Of a stretch of 64,000 bases of DNA, positions 1 to 10,932 are shown one piece after another. The stretch is from Luscinia megarhynchos (Eukaryota; Chordata; Aves; Passeriformes; Turdidae): contig CM067592.1 of the NCBI GenBank assembly GCA_034336665.1, positions 53,930,473 through 53,994,472 of the forward strand. Direction: 5' to 3'. A model generated the notes under the pieces. That model was not told the origin of the DNA. It saw nothing but the letters and a program-made list of their open reading frames with translations, and made no database searches. Within the stretch, counting starts at the first letter, position 1; each line of letters opens with the position of its first letter. The position numbers were made by a program, and so were the translations under genes.

Positions 1-420
1 AAAAGCAATGCTGGTGCATACTTCTCTTGCAGCAGGCTGCTGCAGTGTCAGGACTTGTCCAGTGGCAACATTGTGGGTAGAAATGGTGTTGGCTGGGAGC
101 ACTGGAAGAAATACAGGTGCACTTCTGGTGCCAGTGCTTTTGCAAAGGGGTTCAGGCAGCAGGAGCCTGTGAAGGGAGATGTTTGCTGTGCTCTGCAACC
201 TGATTCACGTTGTCAGGCCCAAGTACTAACTCTTCATGCAGAAAGGATGAGGAAGGCTGAGCATCTCACAAAGACCTGGTTCCTACCGCTGCTCAGCACT
301 CACTTCTGTCCGGGCTCCAAGAAATGTTGCAGCAGGGCAACAGATGAGTGGATGGGGATTGAGGAGGAATGAGGTACCTTGAGGTGAGCCTGTACCTTGA
401 GGTATCTTGATGTTCTTATG
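1..420. other. Unassigned unique DNA, slightly GC-raised
   Basis: This stretch is richer in G and C than what follows, with several CAGCAGG and GCTGCTGCAG words. A 105-codon frame (55-372) is open on the plus strand, but its peptide shows no domain I recognise, and a frame of this length is expected by chance. A short imperfect tandem duplication lies at 374-403: the 12-mer GTACCTTGAGGT occurs at 374-385 and 392-403. It could be the edge of an exon or a degraded repeat that continues outside the window. Confidence 0.4.
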
Positions 421-3374
421 CCTGTATTTATGGCATACTGAGGATACAGATGGAGTATTCAGGAGGTGCCTTAAAAGCTGCCAATGAGAACATAGGGAGG
501 TATATAAAGATATGATTATATGCTTAGTTTTTTTCATATACAATGTGGGATTCAGGGTAGTATTTTAAAATATGCAGAACACTTTCTATATGATGTAAAC
601 AAGCTATGTATGCTGAGCTAATATCATTATCAGTGTAACATGTTTTAATATTATATAGGATAAATTCCTTCAATTTATCTTACAGGCTTACACATTTTTA
701 CTTAAGTCTTTTAAACAGAAGAAGTTATAGTCATCTCTGATATTCTGATAGATAGAATACTTAAATGCTGGCATTGTGCTACTTATTAGATCCAAGTATC
801 AGAATATTCAAATTAAATCGAATGAAAAATATGAGTAGATTTGTAATTATGACTTCAGAATTATGAGAATGCATTATGAGTTTTCTGGTTTAGAGAGCAA
901 ATGTTGTTTCAAAGTCATTCCACTTAAGAGATCCATCCTGGACATAAACCATCAGCATTAGGAAATTCCTGTACTATGTTTTAACATATGAAAAATGAAG
1001 AAAATGTTATTTTGGACTAGTGAACTTTTTATTCTCTTATAACAGCTCTAAACCATTGCTCACAATATATTTCTTTTTGCTAAGTCTGCATGTTGACATG
1101 GAACCTGTTAGTTTAGATGAGAATGTTACTTCTGGAAAAATTCATTGGTCTCTGTCAAAGGACTTTATATTATTCTTTGTCAAAAAAAAACGTGTTGCCT
1201 TTCATTTTTATCAGACATTTATGTCAAAGCTGGCATAAGCAGTAGGTTACTTCTTTAATTCAGTAATTTAAGATAAATCAACTTGCTTTTCTAGCAGAGG
1301 TGTTTGCACCACTCTTGGTAACACAGTTTATATTCAGAACATACTTCAAGATTGCCACTCATGTTATTATATTTTATATTCTCAGGCTTTCTTGTAAAAT
1401 CCTTAGTCTGAAATTGTGAAATCAGACCAATTTTGTCCTACATGTGGCACTAGGTAGACTCCCTCTGGTGGTAAATTCCAACCTCAACTGTACAGGGATT
1501 ACCATTTCTCAGTATTGATCAAGTAGCTGCACTGGCAGAGAACTATGTGCACTAAAACTTACTGTGGAAGTAATGCCTGTCTTTGTCCTTCTTTACAAAG
1601 TGGGTAACAAAAGTCACAAAGATGCACTACAGAAAAACATAATAAAATCTGTGAGCCCCTTAGATGGGTAAAAAATACTTCTCACATTGTCCGTCCAAGA
1701 AGATGAGGAATATAGTAATGAAAAAAGGAGTAAAAAATAACTTGCAATATTGGAGATACAAATCTACTGAATCAAAACCATTGCACCTTACTTAACCAAA
1801 ACTCTGAATAGTTTTTATCATTAGAAAAACCATTTCCCATGATAGCTCTGAGTAATTACCATAATATGCACCTTCAAAGACACAATTTCTTCCCAGAAAA
1901 GCTATTTGAAACTGATGGGAAGTTGTTGTCCCATCAGTCTACCACAACAGAGAGTCAACAAGTCATATCAAAAAGGAATAGTCAATGCTCCACAGCCAAA
2001 AAATCCAAGATGATATAAAGCTGATAGCACAGATCTTGGCCAATCCTTCAAATGTGATTTAGTTGATGAAACAAGTTCGGCCTTAAAAATTTTCCGCTTA
2101 TTCTATAGATGAACAGAAAACTGAGAAAGTATTAAATTCTTATATTAAAGAACTTGAAAATTGTCTGCTAGAATTTTTTTAAAAGTATTAGAAAAAAAAT
2201 ATGAAACACAAATGCAAAACAAGAACTAACCCATAAGAAACAAGATATCATCTGCACTTTCTTTATGGGTTTGTTAACAGCAGCATTTTATATTACGCAT
2301 GAGAAACAGATTTTTTTTTTTTTTAATGTTTAGGCCTCAGGCCAAGAATATTGTGCGTCTGCAGAGGACAGCAGAAAAGATGTACACTAACTAAAAGTAC
2401 TTCAAGGAACAGCAACGCAAAGGATAAAAATTAAATTACATAATCTCTGAAGAAAAACTGAGGTAGCAATGAAAGATGTGGTACTAATCTAATATAGGAG
2501 AAGTTTTAAGGAATGGTGTTAAGAAAAGTGATGGTGGACAATCTTGCATTTCCCTCACAATGTCACGATAAGTAAAGTTTTATTTGCATATTGCATGGTT
2601 TTGTTTTTTGCAGATAATAAGAATACTTCCTAATATGTGCAGTGTTGGTGAAATGTGAACCAACTCTTTTAAGAGACACTGTGTAGTATTTTGGACATGT
2701 TTTTCATGAGTGATCTATGTATATGTGGGGCTTTAAAACAGGGAGCAGACTGGGGCACTACATTCTAGGTGGAAAGGTGTGGTGTCTTAATGCTAGAGCC
2801 ACACAACTTCTGCAGGGTATGCTCAGTTTTAGGCTGTAGCTCTAAATGCAGGAGCAAGCACTGATTTCTCTAATGAGAAACACTGGAGATACCCACATTT
2901 TATGGATTGTTGGAAAGTGCTTATCAAGAGACACAGAGTTAAACTCTCATTTTTTTCTTGCCTCAGAGTTTTCATGAGAAAGGTGACTATTCGGTAATGC
3001 TTGTTGTAAAACTTACTTGTTGTGCTTGGCGTGTGCTGCCACTGAATGGTACCAGGCAGTCTGGATCTGTTGTTTTTCCTCCTTCATCCACACTCCACAT
3101 ATTTTTTTCAATTTTATTTATATCTGAAAAATCAGCCACAGGGGATTTTTTTAAAAGGGAAGCATCCAACAGAAACAAGTGTTCCAGTTCACGTGAAGCA
3201 AGTAGTAATCCTTAAACATAAACCAAAATCACTTAGATCATTCTGTCACAATATAAATCCTGCACAGTATTTTCTTAAGAATTCTTTAAAGAAGGATCTT
3301 GTCTCTCGCGTTTGTTCAACATGATCAGTTACTTTTGTCAGTTAGGTATCTGTCTCTGATAATATTCTGCCTTA
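421..3374. other. AT-rich noncoding DNA
   Basis: No gene is seen in this nearly 3-kb stretch. Stops are frequent in all frames and no repeat family is recognisable. A run of 14 T lies at 2311-2324. A CTCF-like word at 1459-1473 is listed separately. Confidence 0.6.
1459..1473 (-). promoter_or_regulatory. CTCF-like binding word
   Basis: On the minus strand the core reads TACCACCAGAGGGAG. This fits the usual CCACYAGAGGG core of vertebrate CTCF sites, although the G/C-rich 3' extension is weak. Single motif matches occur by chance, so occupancy is inference. Confidence 0.25.
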
Positions 3375-3440
3375 TCATGGGATTGTAGAAGATGGAGCTG
3401 GAATGGACCTCAAAAAGTTTCTGGTCCGTCACACTGCCTT
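3375..3440 (-). mobile_element. Degenerate CR1/L3-type LINE 3' end
   Basis: Reading along the plus strand, an ATCATGGGATTGTAGAA start is followed by GAGCTGGAATGGACCTCAAA and a TCTGGTCC word. This is the order found in the reverse complement of CR1/L3 LINE 3' ends (ATAGAATCATAGAAT, then GGTTGGAAGGGACCT, then the CATCTAGTCC region). Divergence is high, which suggests an old copy. It is too short to hold coding sequence. Confidence 0.6.
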
Positions 3441-4896
3441 ATATTCATCTGTCTTCTATCTGACAATATGCACAGATCAATTTATAAAATTTACAATTTT
3501 TTTTTCATTCTGATTATTGAAGAAGACTGATATGAAAATTAAAAGGTGGAGGGAAGAGTCCTTACCAGCGCCTGGGACAATGTGGTGATCTTCCCTGACT
3601 GCTTTCCAACATTTCTTTCCATTGAATATATATTTTGCTTTTCTTTTATCCTTATGCTATTTTACAGATTATTTTTCTAGACTTGTTGTTTTCTAGCTTC
3701 TGTCTTTCCTTTGCTTTTATTTACTGTTATTTTCACAGATGGTGGTAAAAGAGAGCTCAGTGAAATGACTTGCTATAGAAGAGCCATCAGAAGTACAGTA
3801 TCTTTTTACTGAAGAAAATGGAAATGCAATAAGCACAGAAATGATGCTGATAATTGTTAATAATCATCTTGAGACATTCCTAGTCCATTTTTCCCTACTC
3901 TTATTGAATTTATGTTATGGTCTGGACATGCTGTATAAGTACACAGTGATTATCCAGTGTTGCGTCCAAGCAGCTTATTCCCTCCTGCACTTCTTTGGCA
4001 ACTGCTTGTGGTTTCCTCTGGACATCAGATTCCTTTCTCTACTCTTTCAGGATGAATCTGATGCCAGTAGCATGACTGAAAGCCAGGCCAAAAGTGATGG
4101 CTGACCTCCCACCCATGTACTTACAGGAATCTAATGTGTTGGAAAAAAATTCTAGGGAAAAATCCAGCCTGTTTCTTGGAAGGTTCTTATACACAACGTA
4201 AACTTGAAGGTAGGAAATAACTCTATAAAACAGAATAATTAGTAAAATTATTGAAAAATGCCTGGAGAATAGAATCACACCATTCTACACTCCATGATGG
4301 TGCAGTACGGGCTGCCATGATTTATCAGAACTGTTTAGTTATACTAAATTTGGAATTCAATAATATAATTTTTTGCAGAGTTTTTTTGCAATCAATTTTC
4401 AATCTCCATTGTGATTCTTTTTACTCCTTCCTTCTTTTAGTAACTGTTGCTATATCTACATTGTTTTGCGACCAGTACCACTGCCAGGTTTGGGACCAGT
4501 GCAGCTGGACTGCTGTCCATTCAAGTACTGCTCTGGAATGGATACAAAACAGAATTTAAAAAGTTGAAAAGTCTGTTGAATTTCTGAATGCCTGATAGTA
4601 GAGACTCCTTTGCCCTGAAAATAGGGAAGAAAACAGATCTTAATGCATGTGCAGTGTCTTATGATATTTTCTTACATAAGTGAAAGAACTATGTTGATTA
4701 GCAGTTGTTGCTGTTGACTGAGCAGTTTTTTGGGTGGGGACTCTCCATTTCAGCGTGGAATCTAGGAAAAACACACAAAATGTTGGGACCTAGGCAAGAT
4801 ACATTTCTTTTCTGTGGCAAGAAAAATTAGCTGCAGCAACAGGAAACTCCAATGGTACCAGCAAGGAAACACATGGATCCTTAAAGATGACAAATT
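3441..4896. other. AT-rich noncoding DNA with an exon-like spot
   Basis: Nothing with a family match is seen. Frames of 87 and 102 codons (3841-4104 and 4251-4559, plus strand) are unremarkable apart from the acceptor-like site at 4050 listed separately. Confidence 0.5.
4051..4104 (+). other. Possible terminal exon after an acceptor-like site
   Basis: A pyrimidine-rich tract ending TTTCTCTACTCTTTCAG (4034-4050) looks like a good vertebrate 3' splice site. The following frame reads DESDASSMTESQAKSDG and then TGA at 4102-4104. It is acidic and serine-rich, as many cytoplasmic C-terminal tails are. I do not recognise the peptide and see no matching upstream exon. An 18-codon match to a good acceptor can easily arise by chance, so confidence is low. 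Confidence 0.13.
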
Positions 4897-4918
4897 AAAA
4901 AAAAAAAAAAAGAAAAAA
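4897..4918. repeat. A-rich simple repeat
   Basis: A run of A interrupted by one G. No recognisable retroposon body lies directly upstream, so it is listed only as low-complexity DNA. Confidence 0.8.
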
Positions 4919-6890
4919 ATTATATTTAATATTTTTTATATGTAGGGCTTCCATTTGTTTTGGAGCTGTTAGCTAGCTTTGATGCTGGAAAAGGATTCTT
5001 ACCAGCTTTATATAGCTTTATATACTTTCCAGAATGCATTCCAGAAGGTCTACTATGAATGAGCTGACACAGATTAAGAGGAGTACTGGAATCTAAGGCT
5101 TCACTGATGAAACTGACAAGCTGGTTCACCAGAAAGCAGCTAGAAATTTAATTTTTAGTCAATTTTATCTAAGGAACACTCTAATAGTTGACATTGACTG
5201 TACTTCAGGACATTTACAGCTGTACCTGTGAATTTAGTTTATTCATAATCAAGTTCAGTTTGGAGATCAGCTGCATCATTTTCTCATTTGCCGCCATGGG
5301 AAAGTAGATAAACTTGATACATTTAATGTTGTGCAAATAGTAAAAATCTCAAAGACTTCCTTAATTGATGGCCTAAAATCTATGCAGAAAACTCTTACAT
5401 TATAAATCCCAGAATAATAGGAAGTCCGAAAATTAAAATTTGGGTTTCATGAGCTGATTTTCCCCAGCCATAATACATCAATTTAAATTTGTTTTTCCAC
5501 CACCTTGAGCATGATATCTCTTTGAATGACTTTAAGTGTTATGAAGTACAGAAGGGACACAGGAGAAGCCTTTGGCTGAGTTCTGCCACATCCACCATGT
5601 GGTGCCTGTGAGAACCTTTCCTAAAGCAGCTGGATCCCAGCTCAGTGGGGAATTCAGAAGTTCTTGGATGGCTCTGCTAGTACTGAAGATTGTCTCCTTT
5701 TGCTCTTGTAAAACCATCATAAGGTGTTATTGTTCAACAGCATCCCCAGTGCCTGCGGGTAAATGTTGCAAAGACTGTGGGCACACACAACATTTTTTTT
5801 ACCTTGTCTGCCTTTGCCTTTTAGGGCTGTATCCAGGACTTTTAGTACTCTCTCTAATAGTCTTTTTTCTTTTTTCCATCAGAGCGAATCCTAAATCCTT
5901 CTCCTATTCTTTGATTTATAAAAGTACTGCATAGGTGAATATTTTGCTTTCATTTTTTTATGAGGAAAAATTCTTGGTCTGCATTTTGCACTATGAAATT
6001 TTTTTTACCTCAAAGCAAGAGATCAGGAAGGACTCATAAAATATATGCTCTATAAAACATAAAGAGAAAAGAGTAACAAACGGAGATCTGATTAGCCAAA
6101 ATGAAATAATGCCTGGTTTTCTTGGGAAAATAATATTGAGCACTGTCTGTATATTAATTAGGAGAAATAAAGAAAAAAATACTGTATAGCTGGAACAAAC
6201 AGGAGTACTTAGAGCCCTCTGAATGAATACACATTCTGATCCTCAGCAACTATATGCATTAAGAGTTAGTGACTTTCTTCAAATAAACCCATTAACAAAA
6301 TAAATCCATATTTACTACCTACAGCCTATCTATTTCATAAGAACAGATTTCTTAGCTGTCCCATCTATGCAATGTGTGCTATGGATTAAAAAGAAAGGCA
6401 GAGCATACATAATGGTTTATGGCACATGGCTTACAAGCAGCACATTTGTCATGTCAGTGGATGGTCACCTGCCAAAATGTGCCCACATGCTCTTATCTGC
6501 TTATTGTGTCAACAATAGACTTATCCCAGTTGTCTAGAGTTCAACTAAATCAGTCAAGTTTCCAGGGAGTATGGCACAGCTTGTATGCTATGAGATGACT
6601 GAAAGTGAATTTGGGTGCAGTGAAAGGAGGTGAATGTATACTTTTAAACTTTCTAAGACATTCAAGCCTTCAAGCCTTTTAATGTCAACAAAATACCCTA
6701 ATTACTTAAACAGAAGGAGCTGCAGATAAGAGAAGAACTCAGACACTGGGTAGCATCTAAAACATGGACCTGCCTAACAAGGTTAATATTTTTTATATGT
6801 GCCCCATCTTAGTCCATATAAGTATCTTAATATCATAATGCTGTTTGTCACAAAACTAATAACCTGTTAAAACTCAGGAAACTGCACAGA
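4919..6890. other. AT-rich noncoding DNA
   Basis: No gene or repeat family is seen. A 120-codon plus-strand frame (5572-5934) gives a peptide with no recognisable domain. The stretch 6420-6510 has three close E-box words (CACATG, CACCTG, CACATG), which may be chance. Confidence 0.5.
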
Positions 6891-7270
6891 CATATTTAAT
6901 AAAGCCTGTACATTCCAGTAATGAGAAACTCTGATGCACTAAGATCTTGCCAAAATGCCATCAAAAAAAAACTCAACACTTTTTCTGCCAGACCAGTCTG
7001 ATAAATGGCATTATGCATCATGCAAGGACAAACAGGTATTTGGAGCACCTCTGGGAGGTGTCCTGGTGGTCTCCCCTTCCACTCTGGGCAAGCACAGGCC
7101 AGGTCAGCAAGGTCCCTATGGTGTCTGGGGTCCACCAACACGCTGGACAGTGCTCTGGACAGATTCAACAGGGAGCAGTTGAGTTGGGTCAGTGTAAACA
7201 CCTGCACTCTATCTGACCTGCTAACTTCTGAGGAGGAATTTCTCCTAATTGGTCTCTATAAAGAAAACTA
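6891..7270. other. Unassigned GC-raised segment open in several frames
   Basis: Four frames (three plus, one minus) stay open across 75-103 codons in the same 300 bp. This is what a local drop in stop codons from higher GC produces, not evidence for a particular protein. None of the peptides is recognisable. It could be a relic of an internal mobile-element region or of an exon. Confidence 0.35.
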
Positions 7271-7853
7271 ATGCTAGGCAGGGGGGAAAAAGCACATATT
7301 GGTCAGATAGTGTGGGTAAGAACCTCAGTCTGACCCAGCTGTGTCTTGTCTGTGACAAAGAAAAGTGAAATGAATTGCAAGGTCATTGCACCCTGTATCA
7401 GACTGTCTTTCATACTCAATAAATGATGTGTGATTACAGTAAGCAGCTACCTTTGAGGGAGTATATTTTGGCAAAGCCTCTCCCCTCTCTCTTCAGCACT
7501 GGTACTATGGCTTTGTGCCATGGTATCCTCCTACCTGTCAAAATACTTCAGTCTGAATTCACTGACTGCTACCAAGTGAGGAGTAAGAATGGTGTAAAGG
7601 CAGCCACTGCTAGAATGCTCACAGTGGTGAAGCTGCTGGACAGAGAGGTTGCTCCTCCCGTACTCACAGGGATCATTCTGATATCTTTATCAGATATCAC
7701 CCTTCTCAAACGCAGGGAGAGGTGGTTTAGTAACTACCAGGTAATTTTGTCTAGGTCTCTGGTTTATGGAGAATACAGCCAAGTGATTGTCTCCTTTATT
7801 TATTTTTTCATTTCTCCCACTCCAAAATGACTCAGTCAAGGTGTGGAGGGGTT
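7271..7853. other. Unassigned DNA with an uncalled 135-codon frame
   Basis: A plus-strand frame of 135 codons runs 7423-7830, one of the longer ones in the window, but its peptide shows no known motif, and upstream context and codon pattern give no support. A small perfect inverted repeat lies inside it: TGATATCT at 7679-7686 and AGATATCA at 7692-7699, with a 5-nt spacer. Confidence 0.35.
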
Positions 7854-7965
7854 CCTTTCATTTGTTTTGGTTCTCTTTTTTCTGATTTTGGGTTTGCCTT
7901 TTTTTTTTTTTTTTTTAAGTCGATGGTGGTTTTTTGTTATGTTTTGGTTTAGCTTTTTTGTACCT
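7854..7965. repeat. T/G-rich low-complexity stretch with an 18-T run
   Basis: The segment consists of TTTG, TTTTGG and TTTTTGT words around an uninterrupted T run at 7899-7916. The complement of such DNA (A-rich with C) recurs elsewhere in the window, for example at 30370-30464 and 53972-54060. Confidence 0.8.
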
Positions 7966-10227
7966 AAGGGTTGATTTTTCTCACTGCTTTCCCTCAAAAG
8001 CTCAACACTTGAATTTGTTTCTTTTATGGGTAGCATAAACTGAAGACAGATTTTGTTTGCTTCCCTTTACTAAACTTTCCTTGTTAAAAATGACTGATGA
8101 TTGTTTATCCTTTCTTTTGTGCTTTGAAGAGATATCAAATCCCATGCTTTGAGAGAGGAATATAGAAGGGGTCATGGATTCATCATCATTCATCATGAAC
8201 TTCATTGTGCATGTGTGTGCCTGCACTGCAAACTGAGACTGCAGATAAATTCATTTGTCTCTTTGCAGTGAGCTGTAATTAGAATTCTGACTGGCTGGAA
8301 AGTGACTATTCATTACACTGCAAAACTACAGAGCTAGATTAACTTTTACTGGAGGCTTTTCAAAAACAGCATTTTCACTTTCAGGCATGCACTGAATAGT
8401 AATGACATAGCGCAATAGCTTTTTAATATTTAGTAACTCAATAGCAAATATGAGCCCATGTCATCCACTGGGAGCCCACTGGGTTAGGTCATGTATAAAC
8501 ACCATTTGTTTTGGCTCCATTTAAAGATCAAGTGAGCAAGGCTAAGCCTGAGAGAACATGTGTACTGTACAGTCCTTATTGCTTCAGTTCTGTGCAGACA
8601 GCTTCCTAAAGGACAGACAGAGTGCCCCAGCACAAGCAGCATCTGGCAGCACAGAGCCAGGGGGGCAACTCTGGGGCTGGCCTCTCTTTGGCTGATGGCA
8701 CACAAGGATGCACACTATCTGTGCCCACAGTCTTTGGCTAACATCTCCACCCCTTAGATATGCTAAAAGCTGAGTCAGCCCCAAAAGATATCAGAGGAGA
8801 AGACAGTTAAGTGCCTGATCCAAAACACCAAAACGTAGGGGTGACTTTAATGAGACTTCCAGTTCCTTTGAAGCACAAAGGCGTTCTTCAGACACAGACA
8901 AGGATTTAGAAATGAATATCTAGTCCTTGAAATAATATGGGTAACCTTCCAAGCTTGTTCTGTATATAGAAAATGCAAATTTCTATTCCCTTGCCTGCCA
9001 ACATCTTGAAGTGGGAATTCTTCTAGGTCAAACAAATTACTTAGCAACCTTTAATTTGAGGTGCATTTTCCCCTGTAGCAATATCAAATTCTTACCTTTT
9101 AGGCTGGTTCTTTCAGGAGTAGTCAATTTTTCTTTAAAATTGGGACAAAACCAAGGCATTTCAACTTTTAAAGGAGAATAAAATAAAATTACATGTGTGC
9201 TTCTAAAGAAAGAAGAAGATGGTTCTTTCTTACCATCTTTAATACTGAAGCCTAAAAATGTAGAAAATGTATATCTGGATTAGGAATGTCTTTGAAATTC
9301 CAGTAATAATGCTCAGATAGTGTTGTATTTTGATCAATAAAGTTATCTCATTAATAGGTTATCACAAACAATTCCGTGTGAAACACAGCTGCTAGCGACT
9401 ATTATTTAATTCTCTTTTCCTAGTGGTGCTTGTTTGTATACATTGAATACATACATTGAATGCGTTTTGAATTACTAAAAATCAATATGGGGAAGTTTTG
9501 TTTCTCAATGTGTTCTTACTTGTTCACAAGTTCTTACTTGTGTTTGTATGTGAGTGGATGAAGAGATATAAAGTACAAATCAGGATATTTAGCAGAATGG
9601 AAGATGGACGGTGGTGCTACAAGACTTCAAACAAAGATGCAGGTTTAATAAAGTTTGGTCTTTCTCTCTTTACCTTTCTCCCTTTATACTTTTTTTGGCC
9701 AGGAATCCTGTATACTGCAGCACTGGCCCCTTGACATCATCCAGAGGTTCTTTAATGTCACAAAGTCCTTTAGGAGAACAGTTGCTGTTTAAATTTTTCA
9801 TGTCTACCAGGCCTACTGTACCACTTTATTAGCCCCTTCCATTTGTTTATCTTGCTTGTTGTTTCTTTTCCTGAACTGTAAATATCTAAATGCAGTGAGT
9901 GTCCTTCTGTGTTGTAGTCATCAAGGGCCAAAAGAGCTGCTAGTTGTTCCCTGTGACTGGACACCCAAAGTACCAAGATTCCTATATGGAAGATTTGCTG
10001 TGGCCCATATGGACAATACCTGGTTGTTGCAGAAGCTGCTGTCAGAAGGACTGCTGTACTACACTGTGGGAATGACTCATTCCATCCTGAAAATTTTTAA
10101 GAGGATAATAAAAAATAATCTGCTGCCAGCTTTACAACTTGGAAAAAAGGAGCTTGAAACCCTGCAAGACAACTCACACAGACAACTCTTCTACTGGAGA
10201 AGATCAATTTCGCATGCTATATTTGCA
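7966..10227. other. Mostly AT-rich noncoding DNA
   Basis: No gene is seen. Two short direct repeats are visible: a 13-mer like ATACATTGAATAC twice near 9436-9462, and TTCTTACTTGT twice, 19 bp apart, near 9512-9541. A 125-codon frame (9856-10233) runs into the LTR fragment that follows and has no recognisable motif. A GC-raised patch at 8560-8760 is unassigned. Confidence 0.5.
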
Positions 10228-10414
10228 CTTTGATGGAGTGTTAAGGTTAAAACAGTTTAATAATTGAAATAAGATACAGTATAATACCAATGCTAATGAT
10301 AGTAATAGTACTAGTAGTAAAGAAAAGGAGGTAGAAAGAGGAATAAAACTCAAGAGAAAGAAGTGATGCACGATGCTTACCACCTGCTGACAGATGCCTA
10401 GACCGTTCCTGAGC
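10228..10414 (-). mobile_element. ERVL-like avian LTR, 3' part (split by CR1)
   Basis: Read on the plus strand, this matches the reverse complement of the 3' half of a common avian LTR. An ACAGTTTAATA word is followed by a degenerate AAT/AGT triplet stretch, an AGAAAAGGAGG-type tract, then AAGTGATGCACGATGC and CACCTGCTGACAGATGCC. The outermost 3' end of the LTR is not seen, so this side is truncated or too diverged. The element is an old endogenous-retrovirus relic. No internal gag, pol or env sequence is recognisable on either side, so a solo LTR is likely. The left boundary is approximate. Confidence 0.72.
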
Positions 10415-10660
10415 CATAGAATCAAGGAATCAGCAAGGTTGGAAAAGACCTTTGAGACCATCAGCTCCAACCTCTGACCTAACACCCACTTATCAACTAA
10501 ACCATGGAATGAGTATCACATCCATTCTTTTTTTAAACACCTCGAGGGATGATGATTTACCACCTCCCTGGGCAGCCCATTCCATTGCTTAACCATGCTT
10601 TCTGAAGAGAATTGTTTTCTAATGTCTAGACTAAATCTCTCCTGGCACAGCTTAAGACTG
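10415..10660 (-). mobile_element. CR1 LINE 3' fragment inserted in the LTR
   Basis: The segment begins CATAGAATCAAGGAATCAG, the reverse complement of the CR1 3' terminus. It continues through GGTTGGAAAAGACCTTTGAGA, CTGGGCAGCCCATTCC and TCTCTCCTGGCACAGCTT, all standard CR1 3'-UTR landmarks. The hexamer CTGAGC flanks it at 10409-10414 and 10661-10666, and LTR sequence resumes outside both copies, so these look like a target-site duplication. It is 5'-truncated like almost all CR1 copies, with no coding sequence. Confidence 0.88.
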
Positions 10661-10932
10661 CTGAGCTTAAGATCAGCAGCTCCTGCTCAACCCCCCCCGG
10701 ACAAAACATTCTATGGTATGGAATATCCTTCTGGCCAGCTCAGATCAGGTGTTCTGGTTGTGCTCCCTCCCAGCTTCTTATGCTCAATGCCAAAGCAGGG
10801 GACATTAAAAAGTCCTCAATTTAGGGTAGACACTAAAGCATTATAGACACTATTCTCATACTAAATTCAAAACACAGCACTGTAACAGCTACTAGGAAGA
10901 AAATTAACTCAATCCCAGCCAAATCAAGGACA
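10661..10932 (-). mobile_element. ERVL-like avian LTR, 5' part (split by CR1)
   Basis: Continuing the same LTR after the CR1 insert, a C-run (10691-10698) leads to TATGGTATGGAATATCC, a TCCCTCCCAGCTTCTTATGC word, and then the AGCTACTAGGAAGAAAATTA region. The segment ends with the reverse complement of an LTR start reading TGTCCTTGATTTGGCTGGG (10914-10932), which carries the expected 5' TG. Together with 10228-10414 this restores one LTR in minus orientation. The order and spacing match what I know of this avian LTR; the exact subfamily name needs a library search. Confidence 0.8.

Noticed and set aside
7423..7830. 135-codon plus-strand open frame
   Set aside because: No motif, no splice or promoter context, and ordinary composition.
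9856..10233. 125-codon plus-strand open frame next to the LTR
   Set aside because: Considered as retroviral internal sequence, but it is on the opposite strand to the LTR, has no gag, pol or env motif, and its end overlaps the LTR remnant.
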